Under the pieces are notes generated by a model. The model saw nothing but the letters and a program-made list of their open reading frames with translations, did no database searches and was not told where the DNA came from. From the NCBI GenBank assembly GCA_034766995.1, contig CM068322.1:19955745-20019744 (forward strand): a stretch of 64,000 nt of DNA, written 5' to 3'. How positions within the stretch are numbered: position 1 is the stretch's first letter; each line of letters opens with the position of its first letter. Shown here piece by piece: positions 1-15,350 of the stretch. A program made the position numbers and the translations under genes. The DNA comes from Acanthacorydalis orientalis (lineage: Eukaryota; Arthropoda; Insecta; Megaloptera; Corydalidae).

Positions 1-418
1 TCAAATTTGAAATGAAAGTGTATTATCTGATAAGTAAATAATAAATATAATTATTTACTCACTTTGTATAAGATTAAACATTTTGTCTTATTATTTAAAA
101 CATATATCTTAAAACAAACGCTTCCAATGAGAGTTGAGTTTCATCTCTAAACTATCTCAAAGTTAACTTGCGTTACAGTTTCACTGACGGTATCTTTAGT
201 TTAGCCCTATTTCACTTGTTAGGTAGTTTATATTACGTTCTCTGACAGAATGTTCATAAGGATTTTGGACACTGTTTGTGAACTTAAGTTCGCACATTTT
301 CAAATGATTAAAACTGTGTAATTTTTCATTAAATTTGATCGACTGTTAATTAAGATAAGTACGGAGTTAATAAGAGATAACAAAAATATGTGTCATAATA
401 TAGGTATTAAAAAGTTCC

Positions 419-463
<45 letters not shown>

Positions 464-584
464 AATTATAAAAACCGTTCAAATTAATATTACAATATTA
501 ATTGGACAATAAAGTTATTAATATTATTTCGTGCATTATTCGAATGGTACTCGTATAATAAGTGATGTTTCTGTATAATTATAT

Positions 585-601
585 TATGTTATTATATTAT
601 G

Positions 602-641
<40 letters not shown>

Positions 642-655
642 CATAATAACATAAT
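585..655. repeat. Inverted repeat centred on a TA tract
   Basis: A left arm of about 22 bases (ATATTATGTTATT... type) is matched in reverse complement by ATAACATAATAACATAATAT on the right, with an (AT)n core at about 607-636. The arms are not pure TA, so the pairing is more than the microsatellite alone. It could extrude as a cruciform. No function can be assigned. Confidence 0.5.
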
Positions 656-1338
656 ATTTCTATATCATACTCTTTGTTTTTCTCTCTATATATAAATTTC
701 TATTATACTTTGACAGTTTTTTCGTTGAATAAAGTTGGATAAATTTATAAATTCTTTATTTTATTAAATGATTCTGAGGTATATAATAAAGTACATTCTG
801 TATATTTATATATAATAAAATATATTTACTAATAATATTAAAAATATGTTTACTTTTTTACCTTCAATAGTCTGTTTTTTCATGTTTAGAAATATTTGTA
901 GAAAATTTGTATATCTTTACATACAAATCTAATTATATGCCTTGGGTGTACTAAAAAGCAATGTACTTATAATACAGACAACGTGGTTGTTTTATTTTGA
1001 TACACTCCCTCTCTCTTTCTCCTATAGTTGTATATATATATATAAATTGTTTGAAAATGTCAACGGGCAAATCAGAGTAGCCCCCGTAAAAAAAGTTATT
1101 GAAAGTTGCTATTTATTTACCACTTTTTATATGTTTTTTTCTTAGCTGAACTTGTTATATGGTTTTGTATTTACTGGTATTTTTAGCCCTGTGATCTCAT
1201 ACCAAACTATAAATTTTCGATAGTATGATATCACAATCATATGAAAAAATGAATAAATACCTAATCGCCATGCAAAGTAATTATAATTAAAATACACCAT
1301 TGTATCTGTTTGAATAAGCAGTCGACATTTTGATTTAC

Positions 1339-1342
<4 letters not shown>

Positions 1343-1380
<38 letters not shown>

Positions 1381-1397
1381 GTGTATATATATATACA

Positions 1398-1474
<77 letters not shown>
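1343..1474. repeat. Compound (TA)n microsatellite
   Basis: Four TA runs separated by short ACATGTG and CAATATG interruptions. The CAATATG interruption occurs twice, so the tract probably grew by duplicating a block that included it. Confidence 0.9.
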
Positions 1475-1477
<3 letters not shown>

Positions 1478-2269
1478 AATCTAGATAAAAACATTCAAGT
1501 AGAAATCGAGTAACAGGTGGTGAAAATTACGTTATATAATAAAGTGTTCCCGAATAATAGATCAAATGTTATGAGAATAAATTACCTTTCAGTTTAAGTA
1601 GTTAATAAAGTACCTTTCAGTTTATTAGAATAGTTATCATGTAAATATTGAAATTATAAGGAAAATAATATAAATCTAATACCAGTTATGGAAAAAATAT
1701 TCTATTTTTGAATAAAAACATAAATTTATATTAAGTCAAACAGAATTTTTTGTTGAAAAGTGAAACTATAGATATCAATTTATAATAGAACAGTGAAGAA
1801 TTTAGAGAGGTTTTGTGTTTAAAAAACAGCTTCTTTAGATTCTAGAGATAGAGGATTAAAGATATAGAGGATTAAAATATTAAGTTTACTTTCATTTTGA
1901 TTATAATTTAAACATTTTTTGTTAAAAATTTTAATATATTCAAAAGTTTTCCAATATTTTTTAAATATCTACTGTGTATTTATAAGGATGAAGTAGTGGA
2001 TGTATATATATATATATATATGTTTGTATTTTATAAATTATTTTATTACTTCCTCCATTCTGCGCTCTCGATTCGCTCTTGATATACACATACAAGGTTT
2101 TACAATAAGGACGCAGTTTTTTAATTTGAAATAAAGTACAGAATTTATGCTGAAATTTCAAGTTTCTTTATTATAAATAATAATTAGAGTGGGGGAAGGT
2201 ATGCCATTTATAAATGAAAAATAATATCGTGTAAGTGACCGCTGCGCGCTTTCTTATATACAATCATTA

Positions 2270-3257
2270 TTTTGTTAAAATGTTCAGTTACATTCCTACA
2301 CAATTGTGGCTATATCTCACAAATTGCTCTTTGGATTTAATCTTTTAGGTCGGAAATTGTTTTAGGATTATTGGGGTACACTTGGCCTTTAACGTGATTT
2401 CAAAAAAATAGTCTCTAACGGTGTTAAGTCGCAGAATCACGGTGGCCAATTAATATTCTATAATTTCTGGAAGTAATATGACCAGGAAATTACACCTTTA
2501 ATAAATCAATTGTTTTACCAGCTGTGTGGCTTGTTGCACCGTCTGACTAGAACTAAATGCCTTCCAGATCAATATCATCCAATTCTTCCTAAACGAAAAT
2601 TGGTTATAATATTTCAGTATTTCTCTATTCACAATAATCATTTTACCAGCTTGATTCTCAAAAAAGTAAACACAATGACTACACCGGATCAAAGCGCGCA
2701 CCAAATAGTCACTCTTTCTGTAAGCAGTGGCTTCTCAATGATCACCCTCAAATTTTCTTCACCTCAGATTCAGCAGTTTTACTTATTAATGTAGCCAAAT
2801 AGTTCCAAATGAGTTTCATCGCTAAAGATGAAGTTATCAGAAAAACCGTGTTGCTGTTCCAGTATTTAATTAACAAATCTCCGAAGCAGTAAATGATCTA
2901 CTGGCTTCAATTTTTGTCTGAATTGATCCTTGTAAGGCTTCAGCAATAAATTCTTATGTAAAATACCCCATGTGGCCGTCTATGAAAGGCCCACTTGCTG
3001 TAAACATCGTGGAATTGACTTTCCTGGCTCTTCCGATACATTTTCACGAACCAAGTCAATAAACAAGCATTACGAACACGTGCTGGTGTTTATTTATCTT
3101 TAACTGATTGAGCTTTTTCAAATTTATTCATTAATCGGAGAATGGTTGATTCATATGGACGAGTATGAAGAGAATTAATATCACGTAATTTACGAAATGT
3201 ATTTTTTAACGACCATTTTCATAATACAATTGTATTATTTGTTGTATACGAAGCCAT
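2270..3257 (-). pseudogene. Decayed IS630/Tc1-mariner-family transposase
   Basis: Read on the minus strand from an ATG at 3257, the conceptual product begins with a helix-turn-helix-like part containing STILRLMNKFEKAQSV. Further on are FIFSDETH (transposase core, first catalytic Asp), LFGYINK, EKPLLTERVTIWCAL and FFENQAGKMIIVN. Near the end are NINWPP and FCDLTPLE, matching the NWPPRSCDLTPLD block (second catalytic Asp region) of the insect DDE family whose products carry DEAHFHLNGYVNKQNCRIWG. At least eight stop codons and several frameshifts break it, so it is dead. No clear terminal inverted repeats could be found. The right flank runs into a TA tract at about 3382-3434. Confidence 0.75.
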
Positions 3258-3373
3258 AACTAAAAGTGGCAATATCAAAACTTAAGAAATGTCAAAAAAT
3301 GCAGCTGTCAGTTTGTCAACTGTAAAATATAATCTCTTAAAAAATTACGCCCTTATTTGAAAACCCTTTATAA

Positions 3374-3417
<44 letters not shown>

Positions 3418-4963
3418 TTTATATATATATATACACACACACATATACAGTCATAATAATATAGATAGACAGTCATAATAATTTATAATTAAAACGCTAA
3501 AAAAAGGTGTAATCTAAAGTTTTGTAAACTAAATGATCCAATTATATATTTGTTTTAATGATATTTTAATTTGTATTGAAACTGAACTTATTGAAAGTAC
3601 ATATATTGATTGAAGTAAATAATAATATTTAATGTCTGACATTTATATCTCAAAATGATCTCATTGTTAATAGTTCTTATTTTCTTATATGTGTTTTTGT
3701 TGATTTCCGATGATAGATTATTTTTGATTTTTAATTGATGATTCTCTTACAATTTTCCAATTAGAGTAAATTTTCAATTGGTTATGTTTGTTTCAGAATA
3801 CAAATTAGAATGTGTTTTATCAGTCTGTGGTTTAAAATTTTATTGTTTTTTATAAGAATAATGGAATAAAGATTTATATATTTTTATCATATATAAAATA
3901 AAATTATTTTTTGAATGTTTTGATTATTCTTTTGCTTAAAAAAGTAATATATCTTAAAAGTTGAAACAATTTAATAATTAGTACGACACAATATTTTCTG
4001 AAATATGAGGCAGAGATTAAAATTATGATTAAAAGCTGATCAAATCGATTTCAGTAAATAATAAACATGTTTTTATAATAATTGAGCGCGTCCTTGTATA
4101 AACAGCTGATATGAAATACACATCGTTTACAGGTAAATAAAAGGTACCATCACTTTGATCTGATATTTAGGTAACGTTTTAGCAATATTGAAGAATACAA
4201 AAGCAAATGAAATCATACATCGTTCACTTATTTTTTTATTAAAAAAAGCTTTAATACTGTTTCATTGATATTAAAATTATAATTTAATCTGAAGTCTTTC
4301 GGAATGACGACAATTTCTATTTATATAATTTTTGTTTCTTTTTTTAAGGAGAGTCAATGTAATAAAACATTGATTTATGTTCTTTCCAATGTTATTTACT
4401 TTTTTTAAACATTTCATTCAATTTCGTTTACAGTTAGGTAAACATTTAAAATTCGTATATTAAATTGTTTTCATTTTAATATCGAATAAAGCTCACGTTT
4501 ATATATTATTCATGCACTGCGTAATCTTTCGAGATGTATATTTTAAATGTAAAAATATTCTTTATATCAAAATTACATATTCAAAAATGTTTTGAAATGT
4601 CGTTAAATGTTAAACGTTTTCTAATTATTACATACACCTTCATTTTTATGAATTTATAAATGATTTATAAAGTAATTTATAACCCTTTTCGAACATCGAC
4701 GATATTTCGATAATACACGAACTTAATAGATTGGTTTATATAATTAAAAAAATATTTCTTATATGTGGTTAATTTTTAAAAATAAATTCATTCTGTGATT
4801 ATAATTCAATAATTATTATTTTAGACTATCAACTAAATCGTAAATTATATACATATATATATATATAATCAAAAAATCGTTCACTTATTTATTTAGGATG
4901 AGACTTCTATTATATCCAGATATGTTTATAGCTTCATTCGGTTACATGTATGTGCTTATAATT

Positions 4964-5025
4964 GGCAAGTGGGCGAGCGCAGCAAGCCCGAACGTTGAAG
5001 AGTGAAGCGAGTTGCGAGCGGAAGA
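4964..5025. other. CpG-rich 60-bp island
   Basis: A sharply GC/CpG-rich segment in otherwise AT-rich DNA. GCGAGCG occurs twice (about 4973-4979 and 5014-5020), and AGCGAG/AGCAAG blocks lie between. It directly abuts the TA tract at 5033-5072. It may be the end of a mobile element or a regulatory site. Nothing in the sequence decides. Confidence 0.5.
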
Positions 5026-5030
5026 TCTTA

Positions 5031-5076
<46 letters not shown>

Positions 5077-6106
5077 TTATTAAAGAACCATTTTCTTAAT
5101 TACCTTTTACTAACTTTTTTAAGGATCTCTATGACAACTTTGATCTATAATCTCAATGACTAGTAGCTAGGTTTGCATAGGAATCTTAAAGAATAATAAT
5201 TTTATAATTTTAAGACAGAAAGAAACACATTATAAAATCGAAAATTATCTTAAAAATATTTCAGTGATTGTTCTATATATTTATGTAAGTCGTATAAAAA
5301 TCTGTTATATTAATGAATATCAATGGTATAGATGTGAAACTACATGAAGTCAATATAATAATTTTATTAGTTTAATTTTTTGTTTATTTAATAATAGATA
5401 TTTGTTTATATATATATATATACAACTGATTAGTTTTATAGAATATATATTTAATATTATTTTAGTGTTCTTAAGATATAAATTTTTAAAAGGTTTATGT
5501 AATCATTTAAGTAATGTTAAGAAAAGATTAGATATATAACAAAAAATCAGTCTGAATTTAGATTTATTTACAGAGAAATAGTAGAAAATTGTTTTAAAAA
5601 TTACTCAAAAAACAAAAAGAAAACAAAATAAAGTGTATTAATACTTTTAAATTATATATATTAGATATTTAAAAAAATCAAATTACAGTATATTTTTAAG
5701 CAATTTTTTCTTTACGTTTTTTTTATAGCTAATCCATTAAAATAAATGTATTGTTCATGTTCTTCAGGTTACTGTTAAACCGTGGCGGTTACTCAAAAAC
5801 CGCTGTCATCTGTTTCTGTATTCGATTACCGAACAGAAACTGGAAAGATAATAAGAAAGAGAATATTTAAGATATTTAATTTGAAATATTTTGAAATGCG
5901 GTTGTACAGAAATTCAGTTCAGTTCAGTTCAGTTTCAGGTGAAAAAATTATCACAGCAAAGAAATAATGTTTTGTGAATTTACATTTAATTTTTTGCAAT
6001 TTTAATTAAATAATCACTTAGAATGTTATTACTGTAATTTTATGCATTAGTATTTAATTTTTTTATAATTATCGTCATGTTTTCTGTTTTTAATTGGTAC
6101 ATAATT

Positions 6107-6108
<2 letters not shown>

Positions 6109-6164
<56 letters not shown>
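6109..6164. repeat. (TA)n microsatellite, about 56 bp
   Basis: Uninterrupted TA run of about 28 units, followed by GTATATATACC. Confidence 0.95.
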
Positions 6165-6173
<9 letters not shown>

Positions 6174-6747
6174 CCAATTCTAATTTGTCACTCATGGCGT
6201 TTGTAAGAATTTGTAAATTGTATTTTTATTATATATTTTAATAGCTACATCTATAAATAATTCACAGCGATATATTTTACTACACATAAATTTAATAATT
6301 ACCAGATGTTAAAATTTGACAAGTAATTGCTTGCTTTATTTTAATTGGTGCCGTTAAAAGATCGAACAGATATGTTTTGAATATAATTATTATTCAAGAA
6401 GTTTTACATATAGTGACATTTTAACTCGTATCGTTCTTCAAAAAATAGTACGGTGTTTTTTCAATCTCATACATTTAAATATGTGTTTGTTAATGTGAAC
6501 GTTCTCAGTGTATTTATCTTTTAATGTTTTATTCATATAATATCATGTTGCATTACACTTTCAATTTGGAAACGTATTGTGATACATTTTTAAAGTGTAT
6601 TTATTAAAGGAGATTGTCTAATAATTTTTTTTGGTAATTATTGTTTATATAATCATAGACTTTTGTTGAGGAGCTGCTTTATAAAGTATAACAATCTTGC
6701 AACATATAATAATTAAAAAAACAATGGTATATAATATAAAAATGTGC

Positions 6748-6803
<56 letters not shown>

Positions 6804-7300
6804 CTGTGTAAATGTTTAAATATCTGTTAGTATACGAATATTCTCACAGAAATCTAGTTAAGAACAATGTAATAAGCGTAACTAATCAGAAATAACTATG
6901 TACAAATTGTGTAATTTGATATAAAATATTTCATAAATAGAAGAATTTAAAACTGAAAATTAACACCCACAAATGTTCAGTTATTTTTAGAAGAGACTCT
7001 TTTTTATATATTTATTATTAATTATTTCATTTACTTATTTGAATCTAAGTAATATTATTTTTTAAATTTAGGTAACGATGAAAACGAAAACTTCTAGCTA
7101 GTTTCGAGCTAATAGCGAAATCTTATTAAGTTGAAAGATGCTATTTTTTAAAATTTATATATCTGTTATTGGTGTTTATCTTGTAAGTTGGGTATTATTT
7201 ATGTGTGACAAAAAGTGTTTTTAAAGAAGTTTTAAAATTCAAAAAATTCCAAAATTGTTGTTGTTCTTGGACTGGATTTTATAAGCGATTATAATTGAAA

Positions 7301-7382
<82 letters not shown>

Positions 7383-8510
7383 AATAAAAACAAATATCAA
7401 ATTAATTTTATTAGTAATCGCAGCAAAGCAGATATATTTTTTAAATGATGCCTTTCGATTATTGTAATTTTCTAGAATAATTTATCTAAATTCGAAAACA
7501 AAACATATTTTTTCGTTGCTTCTGTAAAAAAGAAAGTTTTATCCAAAGTTATTTTTTTTATGAACAAAAATAAAAATAAGAACATCATCATTTTGAGAAA
7601 ATATAATGTTAATATATTTTTCCCTTTCATTATTTTATAATGAATGTAGAACCATGAATAGGATTTTTTGTTACTATTATTATCCTATTAAAATTAATCG
7701 ACCTCCGTAATGATAAAAAAAAACATGAACGTTCCTGAAATTACCCAAAAATGATTTAAAACTAAGATGAAACAAGATTTTTATTAAATTGTTAAAAATA
7801 GATAGTATTTAATTAATATAATTAATCACTAATTAAAGATTGTTGATTGACAATTTTTTTTTTATATGCAAAAATATTTAGTAATAAATATATTAAAAAT
7901 TAATTACATGCATTCTAATATAAATGAATCGTTCTTTTCTATCATAAATAAAATTTTAATTCTCCTAGAGAAAATAAAATATTTTGATTAAAAATAATTA
8001 ATAATCAATTATTGGTCATATTTGTTTACGAGTATGACTTATGCGCACTTTATTCTTAAAGTGCAAAGATATAGGAAAATTAATATTTCATTGTTCAAAA
8101 AATATTTATTTAGAGTGAATTAAGCTAGATGATAAGGATAAAATTATTTTAACCTTCTTATCTCAATTTTTTATATGCGGAAGTATATCATCTGTACTGA
8201 TATTCATTAAGTATCACTCAAGTAATTTTTAAACGTGCCTCATTGTTTGTATTTTCGCATTTAACTAAAGGCTATCATCTTGATTCAATCGTTTCAAACA
8301 ACACACATAGAGGTCCGCGAATATTTTCAAATATGTTATAATTTATATACTTCCCATGTCTGATTTTTATCAAAGTCTTCTTTATCTCAATTTACTATGT
8401 TCATTTAATAACATTATTTTATAATAGTATAGGATTTTATAAAAGATAAATATTTTTACCAATGCTTTTGATATGAAACTTAATATTTGAATACTATGTT
8501 TATTTATATA

Positions 8511-8545
<35 letters not shown>

Positions 8546-8703
8546 ACTAATGTTTATTTTTTCAAAAGTTATATACAATGTTTGGAAAATGTTATTATAT
8601 TATCAAGTTTATTTCTAGTACTTAATAAAAAATAGTTACATATTTTATTATTTATTTTTTAATGTGTTTGACAGTAATATATTGAATTCCCTTATATGGT
8701 ATA

Positions 8704-8773
<70 letters not shown>

Positions 8774-8840
8774 AAATCAGTTCGATTTATATTTATGTAA
8801 GTTTTCTGGAAGACATATATTGTGTAAATAGGGAATATAC

Positions 8841-8843
<3 letters not shown>

Positions 8844-8914
<71 letters not shown>
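8844..8914. repeat. (TA)n followed by (GA)n microsatellite
   Basis: TA run to about 8890, then a GA run of 12 units to about 8914. This is the reverse-complement arrangement of the (TC)n-(TA)n compound tracts near 12.56, 30.3 and 41.34 kb. Confidence 0.95.
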
Positions 8915-9216
8915 AATCTAATATATTTATTGTCTTTAAAATTGAAAAAAAATATTTGTACCTAAAAGGTAAAAACTACTGTGATTAATTTTCTATATTT
9001 GTATAACTGTTTGATGAATATATTATATTAATTAATCATTCAATAATAGCGTTGATGTGGAATAAATGTTTCCACACAAACGCTTTTAAATACTTGTATG
9101 AACCTGAAACTGAATAAACGATTTGTTCATCATTCATCTAGGTAAATGGTTCATGTGTAGTTGTTCACATGTACGTTTTCAGCTTTTAGCAATAATTGTT
9201 TTTAACTACACTGGAG

Positions 9217-9281
<65 letters not shown>

Positions 9282-9866
9282 TAAACTTCATTTCATTTTG
9301 TAACAAAGAAGCATTCGAGTAAAATATAATCGTTATTGCTCATGAAATTTATATAAAAAGTATACTTAAGTTTATAGACTGTTTCGTTCATATTTAGGTT
9401 TCATTTTTCATGATCATAAAGTTTTAGTGCTCTGCTTTCATATTATTGAATATTTTCGTAGAAAAACTGAAACTGATATTTATGTACACTGATGTAACGA
9501 TTCTCGTAAAAATAATTTTTAAACAAGTTTTTTCTAAACAAGTATATATACAACGTAATTTTAAAGTAAATGTGAGTCGTGAAAAACTATATAATAACTA
9601 GAAGTATTAATCTTTGGTTTGATGATAGATTTAATAAAAACTTAAATTTATTAGTTTTATATATATGAATGTATGTATATATATATATATATGTATATAT
9701 ATAAATAATGTTAAAATTTATTAAAACTTATTGGAGGAATGTACAATTTTTATTTCATTTTTTTTATTATATTATTAATTTTTATATCGAACTGGTAATA
9801 GATGTTTTAATATAAACATATATTTGATACATATATAACCTGTATATCTATATATGAATATATATC

Positions 9867-9926
<60 letters not shown>

Positions 9927-10295
9927 ATTTTTTTAGAGAAAAATAAGAGCATAAGTGAATTTTAAGTCTAAGATAATGTTTACGTTAACAATAAATTTAC
10001 GATGATATTTATTGAAAAAATATAAATATTTTATACTAAATTTGACTTTTTCAAAACATTTTTTAATTTATTACCAATATTTATCGAGAAAAAACATTAG
10101 ACATATATTATAGAATATAAGTGAATTCAATCAGTTGTTTTATTAGTATGTATACCTTTTTACCAATAACTGTCGATATCTTCATCAAAACTAACATTGC
10201 GTTAAGTATACAATGATGTTATTGCAAATAAAACTAGAAATTTACATAAAAAATTATATTTATGTCTTGTTAGAATACATATATTTGTATATATT

Positions 10296-10349
<54 letters not shown>

Positions 10350-10871
10350 TACAATGTTAGCAATGTATAAATTTATGTCTTAAGCTTTATTAGAAAATTT
10401 ATTTCTTTACCATAGTAGTCTTATTGGGATAAAAAATTTAATATAAAAATATAAAAGGGAATTAAATTAATTATTTATTTATTTATATGAAATAGTTTAT
10501 TTAGTTAAGAACGAAAAGATTTTTGAAAACAATTTCATTTGAAAATTTGATTCATGGATAAAAATTTGTTGTTTGTTTTATTATTATTTTTCTTTAATTT
10601 ATTGGTTTATTTTTTATGACGAAGCTAATAAATAACATAAGATCCTTTTCTTAATATTAAAATAAATAAAGTGGAAGCAGCCTAAATGTGGATTGACTTA
10701 TAATTTTCAGAATATACTAATTTGCATGAAGAAAACAAGCACATTTCGATGTGACAGTTTACTTATGTTTAACTTTGTAACTAGTTAAACTTGTTAATAT
10801 TATCGAATAATCGATACTTTCCTTTACCATAAACCTTAGCTCTTGTAAATCAATTTAAATATATGTATACA

Positions 10872-10912
<41 letters not shown>

Positions 10913-11644
10913 TATTGTTGAAAGACATGTCATATCAAACTTCAACAACTAATAATATAATATATGAGAAAAGAACTTTAGAATAATGGACAAGGCGAAA
11001 CCAACTTATATATATATATACACATATATACGTATACGAATTAAAAAGCATGTTTATTGTGAATATGCGTTATGATTGAGGTATCCACTTGTTCATTTTA
11101 GTATCGATTGTACAATATATTAAAGTAGATAAGTTCCTATATGATGGCATAAAAGGATAAAAATTTAAAAATATGAGTTATACGAAATATGATAACTATT
11201 TGAAATGAATTTCCACGTTATATGCTTAACTAATGAGAATCGATTTCCATTAATTTAAAATGTTGATAGCAAAATATTAACAGTAAACAGAATTGAAATA
11301 TATCGAAAATGAGAAAAACGCAATAAATGTCCACAATTTTAAATAGACCACTTTTTGAAAACAATTCTGTACATTAAATTTTATGTTTATGTTTGAGTTG
11401 GACAATCCATTCATGTAGATGTTAATTTATTTGCAATATAATATCTGATAATGAAAATACAACATTGTTATATATAGAAACTTCGGCGTCCATTTATCTA
11501 TCTGTTTTTTTTCTATTCATATTCATTTATGTATATTAAAACTATAATAAATCGAATTTGTAATACTGATTATTTTCAAATTAAAATTTATAACTTTTAT
11601 TTTTCAGCCAAGTATGATTTAATAATTGTAGAATATGTAATATA

Positions 11645-11698
<54 letters not shown>

Positions 11699-11924
11699 AA
11701 TATATAATTACTTTAATAATATTATATTTAATACAATGTAGTTTAACTAGAGTGATACTAAGCTTACTGTTAATTAAACATTTGAGATAAGGTAGCTTCC
11801 TTAATGGTATCATATGTATTCTATAAGACAGAATTATAATGTATCATAATATACATCGGTTAATAATTTAACACGTAACAACCTGAACATACATTTATGT
11901 AATTAGTGGAATTATTTGAAGAAA

Positions 11925-11964
<40 letters not shown>

Positions 11965-13474
11965 TATAATACAATTGTAAATTAGTACATAATAAGATTT
12001 AAATGTAGGGTCCGTTGGCTGGCAAATAAAATATTTTTCATGAATATCGTTCCAATCACTGATTAATAGTAATCGATTAATTGAAAAGATGTAATTAATA
12101 AATTAACTTTTTTGAATTTTATCCAAATTAGCAGTTCTCAACGCTGTTAATACAGGGAGCGATTTGAGAATTTTAATGGGCGTTTAATACAGTATACTGT
12201 TTACAGGCGTAATACTGGTTTCTTAATCGGCATTACTTCCATTAAGAGTGTATTACTATAACCTCATGGACAATGTTTTAAACAAATTTTGAATCAAGTA
12301 TAATTAAATTAGCCATAGTACATGAAATGGAAGTGTCTAATTGAATTTATTAGCTAGAATATTAGTATCTAATAAAAAAAATATTAAAAATAAAATGATA
12401 TACGATAAATATATAGTTTTAATTTTATACATATATAGTTAAAATTAACTTCATATGAATGAAGGAAGTTATAAAATATTTAATATAAAAACTAAGTGTT
12501 AGTTTGGTTAAGGCTGAGTATCATTGATTTATAGATTTGGAGTTACCTCTCCTTGTTTCCCTCTCTCTCTCTCTCTATATATATCTATAAAAAGAAAAAA
12601 GATAGTAAAAGTACGAATATATGAATATATATTTTGTATAAATATTTATGAAAAGATATTTACTATTTTAATAGCTCTGATTAATGGATATATATGGGAA
12701 GTCAGCTTCACTGAAAATGACCTGACATTTTACTCTGCACCCAGTCGTGTTTACAGCTCATGTTATAGAATCAGTTAATGGTAATCAGTTTTCAAATTCA
12801 ATATAATTTTGTAAGGGTGAAATTTGCATATGGACATTTGCACGAATATAGCGTTTTGGGGTAAAATCGTAAAGTTAGTGTCTGTAATCTGTTAATAAAA
12901 TTGAATAATGATTATAATTTTTAGAAAAAAAATATATTCAATAATCCACGAGCAAATTTATAAATTGTTATAATTTTCAAAACTCAAATCTGTCAATCAA
13001 GTAAAAATATTTTTTAGTTCAAAAACTTTGAGATTTTTTTATTAGATCAGTTTACAGTTTAGACGTTTTTAAAATAATTATTTTAAAATATGAATTAATA
13101 GAATATAAATAACTGAATTGGGTTTAATAGTAAAAACTTAACATATTTTCAAATTATAAAATAACGATAGTAGGCCTTTAGAATTAAAAATTGAACTATC
13201 ACAAATGAATTGTCAATACACTGTTTAAATTATCAGTAGATTATAGCATACTTCACATTATTTTATGTTTTACTGACACTATTGAATATCATTTCTTAAT
13301 CAATAAACATAATTTAATACTAATGTTTAAGTTAAAATTACTTCAAATAAACAACTGAAAATTGTATTGTACAAAGTTTATACTTGGTCGATACCTTTTA
13401 AAATTAAATACCTTTTTATCTAAAAATAAAAATATACTGAAAATGTTTATAAAAATTAAATCTATGTATCTATG

Positions 13475-13530
<56 letters not shown>

Positions 13531-13773
13531 ATTTGTATGTTTTCTTGTCCTATTATCAGAAACACTTACAATATGCATTGGAATGACTAATAATATACAC
13601 ATCAAGGCGAATAAGAAACGCCCACATGTTAAGACTAACGCTTCTGTTTTTAAATTATTATTGAATAAATGATTGTCTCTGTTATTTGTTTAACAATCTA
13701 TAGATAAAAGGTTAGTAATAAAATAAATATGAGATTGAATGAAAACACACGCAAACAAACATACACATACTCG

Positions 13774-13824
<51 letters not shown>

Positions 13825-14860
13825 TATTTATAGGATTTTTATATGAATAATTTTGACTACTAATAATAAAATTGTTGCATGAAAATATTTTCAGAAAAAA
13901 ATATTTTCGTAAAAAAATATTTTATAGATACAGGTTTTTATCTTTTTCAAACAAATATTTTCTCTTGGCCATAAAATAAATTAAATTTAAGATTTAAAGA
14001 AACATTTTAAGTGAACGACATTCTATAATAAAAATCATAAAAATATTAAATATTTACAAATTAGAATGTCGTTTTATTTTTAAGGTAATGTTATTGAAAT
14101 TTAAAATGGAATGTTAATATACATTTTTTATATAAAATATTGTAAATTCTTATGGATGATTTCTGGATATTTTATTTACTTTTATAATACATGTGAGACA
14201 AGCAGATGGGCAGGATATTATTTTACAATTTTAAAAACAGTTTTGAGGTTTTCAAATGAAACGCTCATCTGAAGGTGATACAAGCAAAAATATTACTTGA
14301 ATTTTTAATTATATTATATATGAAGTTGGAAACGTTTCTCTTATTTGTAGTTGTAGGTGTAGTTTTCAAGTTAGTATATTATTATTATTATTTTTATAAA
14401 AATAAATTAGTATCGAATTTAAATAACTTATACATTACAGTATGACAAAATGTTTTTTAAGTAAATACAAATGAATCAGTCCATTGAAAAATAGTATAGA
14501 TTTGAAGCGAGTACGATTAACTTGACTATTTTGTAGCTATTAATTTATTCCATTTAAACGTCAAAATATTTAAGAAGCATTAAGATTAAAGATAATGAAC
14601 TTTTCCAATAAATAATGAAGGATGACATATGTTAAAAATGGATTTGATTTACGATACATTAGTTCATAGATTAACATACTAGATATTCAATTACGAACAC
14701 TTAATTTTAAGTTACTTTCACTTGCATACATAATTTAAAGATTGTTATATTAATAATAAATTTATATATGGTCTAGGTGTCAACTGAAATATAATGTTAA
14801 GGTTTTGGAGTCCATTAGAATTTTTTATACAGATATATAAAAGTTAAAATTATAATTGTA

Positions 14861-14905
<45 letters not shown>

Positions 14906-14920
14906 GTTGATGTATTATCA

Positions 14921-15060
14921 GGGTGATTTTCATTCTTTTAGATTATTTGAATTTCTGGTTTTCTCTATTAGTTTCGACACTTACGCCATATTCAGATAGA
15001 TTTGGGATACTTTCAAAGATAACTAGATAATTATGTTATTTTATATCAACTTGAAGATAC
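14921..15060. repeat. Unnamed interspersed repeat, copy A
   Basis: Shares ordered blocks with copies near 15,210 and 23,060: a TTCTTTT.GATTATTTGA block, GCCATATTCAGATAGATTTG, and a distal AACTTGAAGAT block. Identity is low and gapped, and the family is not recognised. Confidence 0.45.
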
Positions 15061-15209
15061 TATACACGTTTAAGTTAGTAGTTGAGAAAATAAACTCAAT
15101 TGCTCTAAAATGATCAAGATTGTCAGGACAATGCTTTGGTCTTTCATTTTCATATTAATAATATAATTGTTTGTTTTTATACTCGTCATTACGTTGATGC
15201 GCTGATATG

Positions 15210-15350
15210 ATGGGTTTCTTTCTTTTGATTTATTTGAGTTTCTATTTCATCTGTCTATTTTCAGTACTTTTGTTATATTCGGATGTCTGAAGACGATACG
15301 CGAGTTATTGAAATCTATTTGAAGATGATAGACATGCTGAAACTAATTTT
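15210..15350. repeat. Unnamed interspersed repeat, copy B
   Basis: Same block order as copy A: TTCTTTTGATTTATTTGAG, then TATATTCGGATGTCTG, then ATTTGAAGATGATAG. It lies about 150 bp downstream of copy A in the same orientation, so the pair may be a diverged tandem duplication. Confidence 0.4.

Larger units (their letters stand above)
1..2269. other. AT-rich gene-free DNA
   Basis: No convincing coding sequence on either strand. The stretch holds (TA)n tracts at about 422-460, 607-636, 1343-1474 (compound, broken by GTATA and CAATA interruptions) and 2002-2021. A pyrimidine-rich CTCTCTTTCTC patch followed by a short TA tract lies near 1008-1043. Open frames here are short or read through TA repeats, giving Tyr-Ile runs. 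Confidence 0.8.

Noticed and set aside
5912..5936. (TTCAG)n run considered as a telomere-like repeat
   Set aside because: The insect telomere unit is TTAGG; this is a short five-unit microsatellite and not related.
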